Positions 34,900 through 42,972 of a DNA stretch of 64,000 bases are shown piece after piece. Position 1 is the first letter of the stretch, and every line of letters begins with the position of its first letter. A program made the position numbers and the translations under genes. Origin of the DNA: Streptomyces formicae (GTDB taxonomy: Bacteria > Actinomycetota > Actinomycetes > Streptomycetales > Streptomycetaceae); contig NZ_CP071872.1 of assembly GCF_022647665.1 (NCBI RefSeq), positions 248,001-312,000 on the forward strand, in the 5' to 3' direction. The notes below the pieces were generated by a model. It was not told the origin of the DNA and made no database searches. It was given only the letters and a program-made list of their open reading frames with translations.

Positions 34900-36135
34900 A
34901 TGACCACCAATGAGAGTCAGAACGTCAAGAAGCTCCGCCGCTCGAAGGGGTGGAGTCAAGAAGACCTGGCCCACGAATCAGACTTGAGCGTTGCCACGAT
35001 CCGCAAGGTTGAACAGGGTGGCAGCGTCCGTGTTGAGACCCTTCACGTGCTCGCTCGCGCGCTGGAGGTTTCCACTTCGGAGTTGTTCACCACCGAGAGT
35101 CCCGCGCCGGTCGTCGGGGACGAGTCCAACCGCCAGCACCTTGCCGAACTTCGGAAGGCGCTCATGCCCCCGGTGGGGTTGGCTGCCACCCTCAACGAGC
35201 TGGGGCCGGGCGACGACCTAGACACCCTGCAACGAACCATCGGGGATGGACACGCTCTCTACCACGCCGACCGGTATGGGTCCGTGGCAAAGATGCTTCC
35301 CGGTCTCCTCCGGCGCGCAGAAGCTACCGTTGCCGCCACAGAAGGAGAAGATCAACAGCGGGCCGTGATCGTACGAGGGCAAGCGCTCTTGCTCACGGGC
35401 AAGTACCTAGTTCAGGTCCGCCAGTACGATCTGGCCTACTACGCATTGGCCGAAGCCATCCGGCTTGCCCGAGAGACCGGCCAGACGCTGAGCGCTGCCA
35501 CGGGCGTGGTCGGGATGTGCTGGCTCTTGCTGCGGCAAGACCGCTTTGACGAGAGCGAGCAACTGGCCACGCTCACCGCGTCCGACATGGAACCGGTGAT
35601 CTCGAAGGCGGCCCCCGGACAACTCGCGGTCTGGGGAGAGCTGTCTCTCCGGGTCGCTTCCGCTGCTGTCCGGAACAACCGGCCCGACGTGGCTACCGAA
35701 GCACGGCGCATGGCGAGCACGGCAGCAAGTGCACTGAACACCGAGCACGTGGACTACCGGACTCACTGGACCACCTTTGGCCCGGTGACCGCTGAGCTGA
35801 AGGCGGTGGAAGACCTGTCAATCATGGGGGACGCCCGTGGCGTACTCCGCCGCGCCGATGACGGGCTTCTCAGCCAGAAGGCAGTGCGCAACTTCGGAAA
35901 GCCCAGCTCCAACAACTGGGACCGCCACCGTCTGGACGTAGCGAAGGCCCATGTTGCCGTTGGGTCGCATCAGGACGCCATGGACGTTCTTACCGGACTC
36001 AAGGCCACGTCCGGGGAGTGGCTGAAGCATCAGGCCATGGCCCGGTACGTCATGGGGGACATCTTGAAGAAGCGCCCCCGGACGCTCACGACGGACATGC
36101 GACACATGGCCACTCACCTGGCGGTGCGCGGGTAG
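34900..36135 (+). CDS. XRE-family regulator with TPR-like sensor domain (RiPP locus)
   Basis: This 411-residue protein starts at ATG 34900. The HTH lies at about 10-65 (KLRRSKGWSQEDLAHESDLS, then VATIRKVEQGG), followed by about 340 residues of helical TPR-like repeats (for example YYALAEAIRLARETGQTLSA). Regulators of this form commonly sit next to ATP-grasp RiPP genes in streptomycetes. It is likely to control the downstream genes. Confidence 0.85.
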   Translation: MTTNESQNVKKLRRSKGWSQEDLAHESDLSVATIRKVEQGGSVRVETLHVLARALEVSTSELFTTESPAPVVGDESNRQHLAELRKALMPPVGLAATLNELGPGDDLDTLQRTIGDGHALYHADRYGSVAKMLPGLLRRAEATVAATEGEDQQRAVIVRGQALLLTGKYLVQVRQYDLAYYALAEAIRLARETGQTLSAATGVVGMCWLLLRQDRFDESEQLATLTASDMEPVISKAAPGQLAVWGELSLRVASAAVRNNRPDVATEARRMASTAASALNTEHVDYRTHWTTFGPVTAELKAVEDLSIMGDARGVLRRADDGLLSQKAVRNFGKPSSNNWDRHRLDVAKAHVAVGSHQDAMDVLTGLKATSGEWLKHQAMARYVMGDILKKRPRTLTTDMRHMATHLAVRG

Positions 36136-36262
36136 GTAACACGCTGCGTATGAGTTGTCACTGACGCGGCATCAAGCTACTTCGCTGCGCGCCTGGTTGC
36201 TCACTGCACCGGCTCATAGCTTCGTCATCAAGACGACAGCGACCGGAAACCCGGGGGTCGGA

Positions 36263-36676
36263 ATGGCAGAACGCGCCGAGGGATTAGGGCCACGCACAAC
36301 ACAGCTCAGACTGTTGCCGTGGCCCACGTCGGACGGTAGGCCGTGCTACCTCAGCACGGAGGAGCCTCATGGGTTCCTGTCGCGGCTGGCGGACGACATG
36401 GAGACGGCCCAGCTAGCCATAGGCGCTGACCTGCTGGGCCACGCCCGTGATGTGGCGAGCGATCCGAAGGCGAGCAACCGTGAGTTGCGCTTCACCGTGG
36501 CCCGCTTGAGCGAGTGTCTTTACGACGCCCTTCGTGTGGCTGATAGCCGGGGCGCCCGACTCAGTTGGTACCTGCCGGACCCGGAGTCGGACGAGACCGA
36601 TGTTGCGGCGGACGACGAGCGGGCGGAGTTGGACGAGCGCCCGCAGATCTCTGCTGAGGCGTGTGGTGTCCAGTGA
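36263..36676 (+). CDS. Hypothetical protein of the RiPP locus
   Basis: This 137-residue protein starts at ATG 36263 (MAERAEGLGPRTT), with CGGGGGTCGG upstream. LRLLPWPTSDGRPCYLSTEE and GFLSRLADDMETAQLAIGAD form the N-terminal half, with an acidic tail. I recognise it as a frequent companion of XRE/ATP-grasp clusters but know no function. Its stop overlaps the next start (GTGA). Confidence 0.65.
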   Translation: MAERAEGLGPRTTQLRLLPWPTSDGRPCYLSTEEPHGFLSRLADDMETAQLAIGADLLGHARDVASDPKASNRELRFTVARLSECLYDALRVADSRGARLSWYLPDPESDETDVAADDERAELDERPQISAEACGVQ

Positions 36677-36969
36677 GCCGCGTCTTTCGCTTCACGCCGT
36701 TCAAGATCACACAGGACCCTGCGACGGAGCCCACCTACGAAGCCGAGTGCGTCAGTGGTGACGAGAAGTCGTGTGGCGCCACGTCCGCTGAGTGGATCAC
36801 GCCACACCCCGTTGAAGTGTGGATGGCTGATCACTTGAAGGATACCGGTCACCGGCACTACCCCCGCGCGTTCCGTGACAACGCGGTCATGGAGCCCTCT
36901 GAAGGTGTCGTTGCCGAGCCGAAGCCATTGCCAGCAGCCCTTGAGTCTGCCCGGGTGCACAGCCCGTGA
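36673..36969 (+). CDS. Small conserved protein (DUF7848-like)
   Basis: This 98-residue protein starts at GTG 36673. FRFTPFKITQDPATEPTYEA, CVSGDEKSCGATSAEW and VEVWMADHLKDTGHRHYPR give a cysteine pair and conserved Trp/His residues consistent with a small zinc-binding unit. It is coupled on both sides by four-base overlaps. Role unknown. Confidence 0.65.
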   Translation: MSRVFRFTPFKITQDPATEPTYEAECVSGDEKSCGATSAEWITPHPVEVWMADHLKDTGHRHYPRAFRDNAVMEPSEGVVAEPKPLPAALESARVHSP

Positions 36970-37229
36970 CGTGGGTCCCCACCGCCTTGACCGGACTGTC
37001 GGCCGCTATGGCAGCGCTACCCGCACAGACGGACGACGGGAACCACTGGGTCACTGGGTCCTGTTGGCTCTACTGTCGCCGGTCCAACGTCCGTGTCCTG
37101 TGGATTGGGCCGGTACGAAGTCCCCGGGGGCATGGCGACATATACGCGTGTGGCACATGCATTGCCGAGCTTGACCGCATGGTTGAGCAACATGCCCGGG
37201 CGCGTTACGCCATCGCCTCGTCCCATTGA
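36966..37229 (+). CDS. Small Cys-containing protein of the RiPP locus
   Basis: This 87-residue protein starts at GTG 36966. GSCWLYCRRSNVRVLWIGP and DIYACGTCIAELDRMVEQH carry CxxxC and CGTC pairs, which could bind zinc. It is the last of three coupled short genes. It is conserved in streptomycetes and uncharacterised. Confidence 0.6.
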   Translation: MTWVPTALTGLSAAMAALPAQTDDGNHWVTGSCWLYCRRSNVRVLWIGPVRSPRGHGDIYACGTCIAELDRMVEQHARARYAIASSH

Positions 37230-37288
37230 TCTCCGCCCGTGTCAGACGCGTTCCGACTCGTCATCCCCACGGCAATCGGAGACCTGAT

Positions 37289-37305
37289 GGGGGCGGTTGG
37301 CCCCC
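37289..37305. terminator. Short GC hairpin before the precursor gene
   Basis: GGGGGC (37289-37294) pairs with GCCCCC (37300-37305) around five bases. It lies 60 bases after the three-gene unit and 174 bases before the precursor, so it may end one transcript or attenuate the next. Confidence 0.5.
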
Positions 37306-37478
37306 CTAGACTCCCACTTCGACCCAGCTCCCAAGAAGACCCCGGCGTACGTCGGGGCGGAGCTGTCTATCCGTGACCGGAGTGGGGACCAAACCGTTCG
37401 GCTGCCCGCGTGACGGCCGGCAGTCGGCCGGCGAACAGCACATGCACCGTTCAGACCGACAACACGGAGGTACGCAGC

Positions 37479-37712
37479 ATGAGCACCACTACCGCGCCCG
37501 CTATCCCGTTCGGAGTGCGGCACCTGGTCTCTCCGCCCCCGAACACCTCGGAGGCTCCGGTCATCACGTTCAGCGAATCCCTTCAGCTCAACGTGTCCGC
37601 CCAGGGCAACCCGTGGCACGCGGAAGCCTCGAACAAGCCGGAGACGCAGACGGAGACCAGCAACGGCGACGGCAACGCGCCGGGCTCCGACAGCGGAACT
37701 GACCTGTACTGA
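37479..37712 (+). CDS. ATP-grasp-targeted RiPP precursor peptide
   Basis: This 77-residue peptide starts at ATG 37479 behind GGAGG. PFGVRHL (10-16) matches the PFxxR-type leader motif of precursors processed by SAV_5884-family ATP-grasp ligases. The C-terminal third (about 45-77) is hydrophilic and rich in Thr, Ser, Glu and Asp (KPETQTETSNGDG, APGSDSGTDLY), suitable for side-chain ester bonds between Ser/Thr and Asp/Glu. The cleavage point is not visible. The maturase gene begins one base after its stop. Confidence 0.85.
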   Translation: MSTTTAPAIPFGVRHLVSPPPNTSEAPVITFSESLQLNVSAQGNPWHAEASNKPETQTETSNGDGNAPGSDSGTDLY

Positions 37713-37713
37713 C

Positions 37714-38661
37714 ATGGGAACGGTCCTCATCCTCACGGGCCGGGACGACCTGACGGCCGACGCTGTGGTTGAGGAACTGGCGAAGCGCGGTGAGACCGTC
37801 GTCCGGTACGACACGGCCGACTTCCCCACCGCTTCCCGCCTGGCTGTCTCCCTCACGGGGGACGGCTGGGCGGGTTCTCTCACCGGTTCCCACACGCTCC
37901 GCCTTGAGACGGTCAAGTCCGTATGGTGGCGCCGCCCGAACGAGTTCGTCACTCCGGAAGACTGGCCCGGCCCAGCGCGGGCGCTCGCCTTATCGGAAGC
38001 CCGATCAGGCTTGTTGGGCGTCCTTGGTTCGCTGCCCGTCCGGTGGATCAACCACCCAGCCCATGACTCCGCCGCGAACTACAAGCCCCGGCAACTCGCT
38101 GTGGCTGCCCGCGTGGGACTGGACACCCCGCGCACCATCATTACCTCGGACCTTGATCACGCACGGGTCTTCATGGGGGAAGACGTAGTGATCTACAAAG
38201 GGCTGGGAGGGGGAGTTCTGGGCCCGAACCGGAAACGGCAGTTTCTTCCCGTCTCACTCGTCTCCGCTGAGGAACTGGACGACGGAGTTGCCGGGACCGC
38301 GCACCTGTTCCAGGAGAACGTTGAGAAGGCGTTCGAAGTCCGCCTCACGGTCATCGGTAGCCGAATGTTCCCGGTCGCCATCCATGCGGGCAGTGATGCC
38401 GCCAAACTCGACTGGCGCACCGACTACCGCTCACTCACGTACGAGCACGTTGACATGCCTCCGGAGGTAGAGAAGGGCGTCCGGCGGCTCATGGATGAGC
38501 TGGGGCTCTTCTTCGGCGCGCTGGACTTCGCCGTCACTCCGGACGGGCGGTGGAAGTTCCTTGAGATCAACCCCAACGGCCAATGGCACTGGATCGCCGT
38601 CAAGGCGAACGTTCCGCTCGTGAAAGCCATGGCCGACGCACTACAGGGAGAAGCCGAATGA
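37714..38661 (+). CDS. ATP-grasp peptide maturase (SAV_5884 family)
   Basis: This 315-residue ligase starts at ATG 37714. WWRRPNEF near residues 71-78 is the precursor-binding hallmark of microviridin-type ATP-grasp enzymes. VVIYKGLGGGVLG is the ATP-binding loop and DFAVTPDGRWKFLEINPNGQ the metal-binding end. It should activate Asp/Glu side chains of the precursor with ATP and join them to Ser/Thr hydroxyls (graspetide lactones). It overlaps the methyltransferase as ATGA. Confidence 0.9.
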   Translation: MGTVLILTGRDDLTADAVVEELAKRGETVVRYDTADFPTASRLAVSLTGDGWAGSLTGSHTLRLETVKSVWWRRPNEFVTPEDWPGPARALALSEARSGLLGVLGSLPVRWINHPAHDSAANYKPRQLAVAARVGLDTPRTIITSDLDHARVFMGEDVVIYKGLGGGVLGPNRKRQFLPVSLVSAEELDDGVAGTAHLFQENVEKAFEVRLTVIGSRMFPVAIHAGSDAAKLDWRTDYRSLTYEHVDMPPEVEKGVRRLMDELGLFFGALDFAVTPDGRWKFLEINPNGQWHWIAVKANVPLVKAMADALQGEAE

Positions 38662-39809
38662 CCGTAGCCGGCTGGACCGAAGCCGCGAAGGCCCTTGCCG
38701 ACAAGGTGGCGGCCGAAGCTCCGGAGTGGCACGACGCCGTGAGCAACACCCCCCGGCACCTGCTGATCCCCCGATGGTGGGAGCGCGTACCCAACAGCCC
38801 CGCGGAAGAGTGGGAGCTGATCGCGCCCCCGGTGGGTTCACCGGCCCATCTGGAGGCAGCCTTCAGCGACAAGACCCTGATCACTCGCGTAGGGCCGATG
38901 CACGCCGATCACGCCCAGGCAGACGAGAAGGGGACCGGAAGCCCAACGTCATCGTCCACGCTCCCCGGGCTCATCGTGTCGATGCTCCACCGACTTCACC
39001 TCAAGCCGGGCCAGAGGTACTTGGACGTGGGGTTTGGCTCTGGATATTCCGCCGCGCTCGCGGGGAGGCGCATCGGGGACGAGCACGTGACGAGCGTGGA
39101 CGTGGACCCCTACCTTGTCGAAGTGGGGCGTTCGCGTCTTGCCGAATTCGGCCGGACTCCCCACGTGGAAGCCATCGACGCCACCGGCCCGGTCCCCGAC
39201 GGCGACTATGACGGCATCATGGCGACGGTCTCAGTACGGCCCGTACCCGCCACGTGGCTCCGGGCCCTTCGCCCCGGTGGAAGGCTCGTCACGACCATTG
39301 CCCACACCGCTCTTCTGGTCACGGCGGAGATGGGTGAAGACGGAATTGCCCGGGGCAGCGTCCAGCCCGACCCAGCCACGTTCATGGAGACGCGGCAAGA
39401 GGCGGACTACCCCGCAAAGCTGAACGACGTGTTCACCGTCGCCCGTGATGCGGACGGGGAAGAGGTACGAGCCACAGACGGCCCGATTCCCGACCTATGG
39501 CAGGAATGGCCGCTCCGGTGGCTGTACGAGCTGGACACGCCGGGAACGGAGACGCGAGCGGCAACGGATGGCGAAGGCGGGCGGATCGTCTGGCTTCTGT
39601 CCGCTGACGGGTCCTGGGCCCGGGCGGAGGGAGACGGGACCGGCACGGTTCACCAGGGCGGCCCCCGCCGACTCTGGGATGACCTTGAGCGAGTCCGGCG
39701 GAAGTGGGAGGAGAACAACCGCTTCGCTCTGCACTCCATGTCCGCCACGCTGAGTGCCGAAGGCAGCACACTCACCGCTCCCGGAGGCGGGTGGTCCTTC
39801 TCCGTCTGA
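38658..39809 (+). CDS. PIMT-type methyltransferase of the ATP-grasp RiPP system
   Basis: This 383-residue protein starts at ATG 38658. The SAM site reads YLDVGFGSGYSAALAG, then VTSVDVDPYLVEVGR. The N-terminal WHDAVSNTPRHLLIPRWWER resembles protein-L-isoaspartate O-methyltransferases (FVP/RHxF entry). It carries a long C-terminal extension that PIMTs lack. Family members paired with graspetide ligases methylate an Asp, which can close to an aspartimide (shown for fuscimiditide). That chemistry here is inference. Confidence 0.85.
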   Translation: MTVAGWTEAAKALADKVAAEAPEWHDAVSNTPRHLLIPRWWERVPNSPAEEWELIAPPVGSPAHLEAAFSDKTLITRVGPMHADHAQADEKGTGSPTSSSTLPGLIVSMLHRLHLKPGQRYLDVGFGSGYSAALAGRRIGDEHVTSVDVDPYLVEVGRSRLAEFGRTPHVEAIDATGPVPDGDYDGIMATVSVRPVPATWLRALRPGGRLVTTIAHTALLVTAEMGEDGIARGSVQPDPATFMETRQEADYPAKLNDVFTVARDADGEEVRATDGPIPDLWQEWPLRWLYELDTPGTETRAATDGEGGRIVWLLSADGSWARAEGDGTGTVHQGGPRRLWDDLERVRRKWEENNRFALHSMSATLSAEGSTLTAPGGGWSFSV

Positions 39810-39868
39810 CCGTCTGACCAAGAGCCGCCCCGTCCGTCTGTCGTTCCCCCGTGGCAGGCGGGCGGGGC

Positions 39869-40135
39869 TCACTTCTTGTCGGTGGGCTCGTCCGCCGGCT
39901 TCCGTTCCGCCACGTAGGTCCCCCGCTGGGGCACGGTGAAGACCCAGCCCGCTTCCCGGAGGTACTTCACCGCGTTGCGGGCGGTCTCCCGGGCCACGCC
40001 GAACCGCTGAGTCAGGGCGGACTCAGAAGGGATCTTCCGGTTCACCGGAATGGCGCCGCTCTTGATCTCTTCAACGATCAACGCGGCAATCTGCTGATAC
40101 ACCGGCGTGGGTGACTCGTGGTCGATCTCGGGCAT
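39869..40135 (-). CDS. Short GntR-family regulator
   Basis: This 88-residue protein starts at ATG 40135. It is little more than the winged helix: YQQIAALIVEEIKSGAIPVN, RKIPSESALTQRFGVARETA, then KYLREAGWVFTVPQRGTYV. There is no effector domain, as in many YtrA-like or conjugation-linked regulators. It lies convergent to the RiPP operon, with a hairpin-rich spacer (39823-39868). Confidence 0.85.
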   Translation of the reverse strand: MPEIDHESPTPVYQQIAALIVEEIKSGAIPVNRKIPSESALTQRFGVARETARNAVKYLREAGWVFTVPQRGTYVAERKPADEPTDKK

Positions 40136-40408
40136 CCCATCAGCGTAGACAACCGCCTACGTCAGGGCTCCGCCGCGTACCTGGGAGCCCCGTCGGCTCC
40201 CGCCCCTGCTGAGCCCTTGCCGCCTCACGTTCAGGAGCGCAACCGCCCGCTCGATGGCGAAGAGGTGGCTCTCATTCGGCCGTACTACGTGGCGCACCTT
40301 CGGGCCCAGGAAGAGAGGGCCCAGCGTCAGCGTCAGCGGGAACTCTTCTGGGCCACTCTGGGGATGGACTACCCAGGGGTGCGGGTCCACGGCGGGGTTT
40401 CCGCCTGA
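40118..40408 (+). CDS. Small conserved protein divergent from GntR
   Basis: This 96-residue protein is assigned to GTG 40118, which overlaps the 5' end of the divergent GntR gene by 18 bases. No other start exists before VALIRPYYVAHLRAQEERAQ. The Arg/Gln-rich helix and WATLGMDYPGVRVHG end recur in streptomycetes next to GntR genes. The N-terminus is uncertain. Function unknown. Confidence 0.55.
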   Translation: MVDLGHPISVDNRLRQGSAAYLGAPSAPAPAEPLPPHVQERNRPLDGEEVALIRPYYVAHLRAQEERAQRQRQRELFWATLGMDYPGVRVHGGVSA

Positions 40409-40432
40409 TTTGCCGCGCTCCGGACGCTGATC

Positions 40433-41650
40433 TCAGCGTCCCCGCAGCTTAGACAGCCTTTCGATTGCTTCTTCTATCACCACCTTCCGCTTGCAGAACG
40501 CGAACCGTACGAATGGTGCGCCCTGCTCCCGGTGGTCGTAGAAGACCGCGTTCGGGATGGCGACCACCCCGGCCCGCTCCGGCAGCGCCCGGCAGAAGGC
40601 GAAGCCGTCGTCCTCGCCGAGCGGCCGGATGTCGGTCGTGACGAAGTACGTCCCCGCCGGCCGGTACACCTCGAACCCGGCCGCCGCGAGCCCGGAGCTC
40701 AGCAGGTCCCGCTTGGCCCGCAGCTCGTCCCGGAGTCCGTCGAAGTACGCCTGCGGCAGCGCGAGCGCCTCCGCGACCGCGTACTGGAACGGACCGGAGG
40801 AGACATAGGTCAGGAACTGCTTGGCCGAGCGGACGGCCGTGACCAGCTCCGGCACCGCCGTCACCCAGCCGACCTTCCAGCCAGTGAACGAGAACGTCTT
40901 GCCCGCCGACGAGATCGTGACCGTCCGCTCGCGCATCCCGGGGAACGAGGCGATCGGGAGGTGCGCCGGGCCGTCGAAGACCAGGTGCTCGTACACCTCG
41001 TCCGTCACCACCAGCAGATCCCGCTCGACGGCGAGCGCCGCGACGGCCGCCAGCTCCTCGCGGCTGAGGACGGTGCCGGTGGGGTTGTGCGGGGTGTTGA
41101 GCAGGATGAGGCGGGTGCGGTCGGTGACGGCGTCGCGCAGCTCGTCCAGGTCCAGGTGGAAGCGCCGGTCCGCGGCTCCGCCGTGGGGACCGTCACCGGG
41201 CCGGAGCGTGACGGGCACACGGGTGCCGCCCGCGATGGCGATCGAGGCGGCGTACGAGTCGTAGTACGGCTCCAGCGCGATCACCTCGTCGCCGGGCTCC
41301 ACCAGGGCGATCAGCGCGGCCGCGATCGCCTCGGTCGCGCCGGCCGTGACCAGCACCTCCGTGTCGGGGTCGTAGGTGAGTCCGTACCGCTCCCGCTGGT
41401 GCGCGGCGACGGCGTTGCGCAGCTCGGGGACGCCCGGGCCCGGCGGGTACTGGTTGCCGCGGCCGTCGCGCAGGGCGCGCACCGCCGCCTCGCGGATCTC
41501 CTCGGGGCCGTCGGTGTCGGGGAAGCCCTGGCCGAGGTTGATGGCGCCGGTCCGTACGGCCAGCGCCGACATCTCGGCGAAGATCGTCGTCCCGAACGCG
41601 GCGAGGCGGCGGTTGAGGAGGGGGCGCTCGCTGGAGGTCATGGCCGCCAT
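40433..41650 (-). CDS. Class I PLP aminotransferase (DapC / kynurenine-aminotransferase-like)
   Basis: This 405-residue enzyme starts at ATG 41650 (or ATG 41641). INLGQGFPDTDGPEEI, LNTPHNPTGTVLSREE, DEVYEHLVFDG and SSAGKTFSFTGWKVGW (with the PLP lysine in SAGKT) place it in the aminotransferase I fold, closest in pattern to actinobacterial N-succinyldiaminopimelate aminotransferases. The final arginine is in PFVRFAFCKR. Substrate assignment between DapC and aromatic/methionine aminotransferase is uncertain. Confidence 0.85.
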   Translation of the reverse strand: MAAMTSSERPLLNRRLAAFGTTIFAEMSALAVRTGAINLGQGFPDTDGPEEIREAAVRALRDGRGNQYPPGPGVPELRNAVAAHQRERYGLTYDPDTEVLVTAGATEAIAAALIALVEPGDEVIALEPYYDSYAASIAIAGGTRVPVTLRPGDGPHGGAADRRFHLDLDELRDAVTDRTRLILLNTPHNPTGTVLSREELAAVAALAVERDLLVVTDEVYEHLVFDGPAHLPIASFPGMRERTVTISSAGKTFSFTGWKVGWVTAVPELVTAVRSAKQFLTYVSSGPFQYAVAEALALPQAYFDGLRDELRAKRDLLSSGLAAAGFEVYRPAGTYFVTTDIRPLGEDDGFAFCRALPERAGVVAIPNAVFYDHREQGAPFVRFAFCKRKVVIEEAIERLSKLRGR

Positions 41651-41771
41651 CCTGCGCGGAACCTCTGGACTAGCTCAAGTCTGCTTTGGGCCGCGAGGGC
41701 CGGGGGCATCCCCCTCACACGCAAGCAACGGGGCCCGCGGAAGCGGGGAACGAAGGGGGACGGTGAGGGCG

Positions 41772-42011
41772 ATGGTGGTACTGATCATCGCGGTCGTGCT
41801 GGCCGCGGTCCTGGTGGCCGTGGTCAGGGCGGCGGGCCGGAGCAGCGGCCGCGGCGCCGGCCGGAGCCGGTCGCGGCGCGGCAGCTGGTGGGCGGGGAGC
41901 GGCGGGGGCGCGTCGTGCAGCGGCGGGGGTTCCTCGTGCGGCGGTGGCTCCTCGTGCAGCTCCTCCTCCTGCGGGGGCGGAGGAGGAGGCTGCGGGGGCG
42001 GAGGCAGCTGA
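41772..42011 (+). CDS. Small membrane protein with a Cys/Gly/Ser-rich tail
   Basis: This 79-residue protein starts at ATG 41772 (GTG 41763 is possible). One membrane helix (VVLIIAVVLAAVLVAVVRAA) is followed by a basic Arg/Ser stretch. The tail has regularly spaced cysteines: ASCSGGGSSCGGGSSCS, then SSSCGGGGGGCGGGGS, six in total. Such a tail might bind metal or be cross-linked. Function unknown. Confidence 0.6.
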   Translation: MVVLIIAVVLAAVLVAVVRAAGRSSGRGAGRSRSRRGSWWAGSGGGASCSGGGSSCGGGSSCSSSSCGGGGGGCGGGGS

Positions 42012-42369
42012 CACGGGGCAGCTGGTCCGCCGTGCACCGCGGCAGAACGGCGCCCGGGCGGGAGGTGAGTGAACTCCCCCCGGGCGTCGTCGTGTTGACG
42101 CACCATGCACGTATCCCGCGCGGTCGCGGACATTCCGGATGGGTTTCTGTTGAACAGTTGAACCGTAAGGCCCCCGAGGGGATGGAAAGCACGTCAAGTT
42201 GGGTAAAAGCGCTGTGAGCGCCGCGCACTTCATGATTCCCTCGCTGTCGAGAACATCCAGCCCTCGGACCTCCACCGGACCCGAGCAGGCGGTCCCCTCT
42301 CCTGTGTGCCACCCCGGGGCGCCCCCGGACCGCCCGTCTACCCGTTACGCGTGTTTGCGGAGCCGACCC
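42012..42369. other. Gap without a recognisable gene
   Basis: A continuous plus-strand frame exists but has no conserved motif. It probably contains the promoter of the DUF2617 gene at 42370. Confidence 0.45.
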
Positions 42370-42888
42370 ATGCTCACGACCCTGAAGACCTCCTACACCG
42401 ACACCCGCGCGGCCGATCTCGCCTGGGCGCTGGGTCGGGAGCCGCTGCCCGCCCTCGCCGAGCTGGACCTGGAACTGGCCGGTGCGAAGCTCCAGTTGAG
42501 ACTGCTCGGCGCCTCGCACCAGGTGCTGCTGGAGGAGGAGCAGGGCGTCTGTTCCGAGACCGTCGCCTGCATCCCCGGCAGCAGCACGCCACTGCCGCTG
42601 GGTGTGGCCAAGCGGATCGGCGAATGGGACTACGAGTTCGCGGCGCGCGTCGAGAACCTGTCGAAGGGCTCCTTCGCGGGGCGCGCGCAGGAGCTCCTCG
42701 CGCTGGTCGCGGACCATCCGAACGGCCTCGCGGGCACGTTCCCCGGCTCGCCGCACGCGTTCACGGCCATGGTGGCGCAGCGGTTCGAGGGCCAGGTGCG
42801 GTGGCGCACGTGGCATGCCTACCCGCAGGAGGGGCAGCTCGTGGTGACCCGTACGCGGGTGGGCGCGCGCATGCCCACTGCGCGCTGA
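42370..42888 (+). CDS. DUF2617 family protein
   Basis: This 172-residue soluble protein starts at ATG 42370 (MLTTLKTSYTDTRAADL). LRLLGASHQVLLEEEQGVCS, the central WDYEFAARVENLSKGSF and HAFTAMVAQRFEGQVRWRTW are family blocks. It is widespread next to the spermidine synthase-like gene in streptomycetes. Function unknown. Confidence 0.8.
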   Translation: MLTTLKTSYTDTRAADLAWALGREPLPALAELDLELAGAKLQLRLLGASHQVLLEEEQGVCSETVACIPGSSTPLPLGVAKRIGEWDYEFAARVENLSKGSFAGRAQELLALVADHPNGLAGTFPGSPHAFTAMVAQRFEGQVRWRTWHAYPQEGQLVVTRTRVGARMPTAR

Positions 42889-42972
42889 TTCCACACATCC
42901 CCGTGGCATTTCGCTGCAGTTGCACCCGTGTGGGTGACGTGCTGCGACGAATGTGTGACGTAGCGTTACAGC

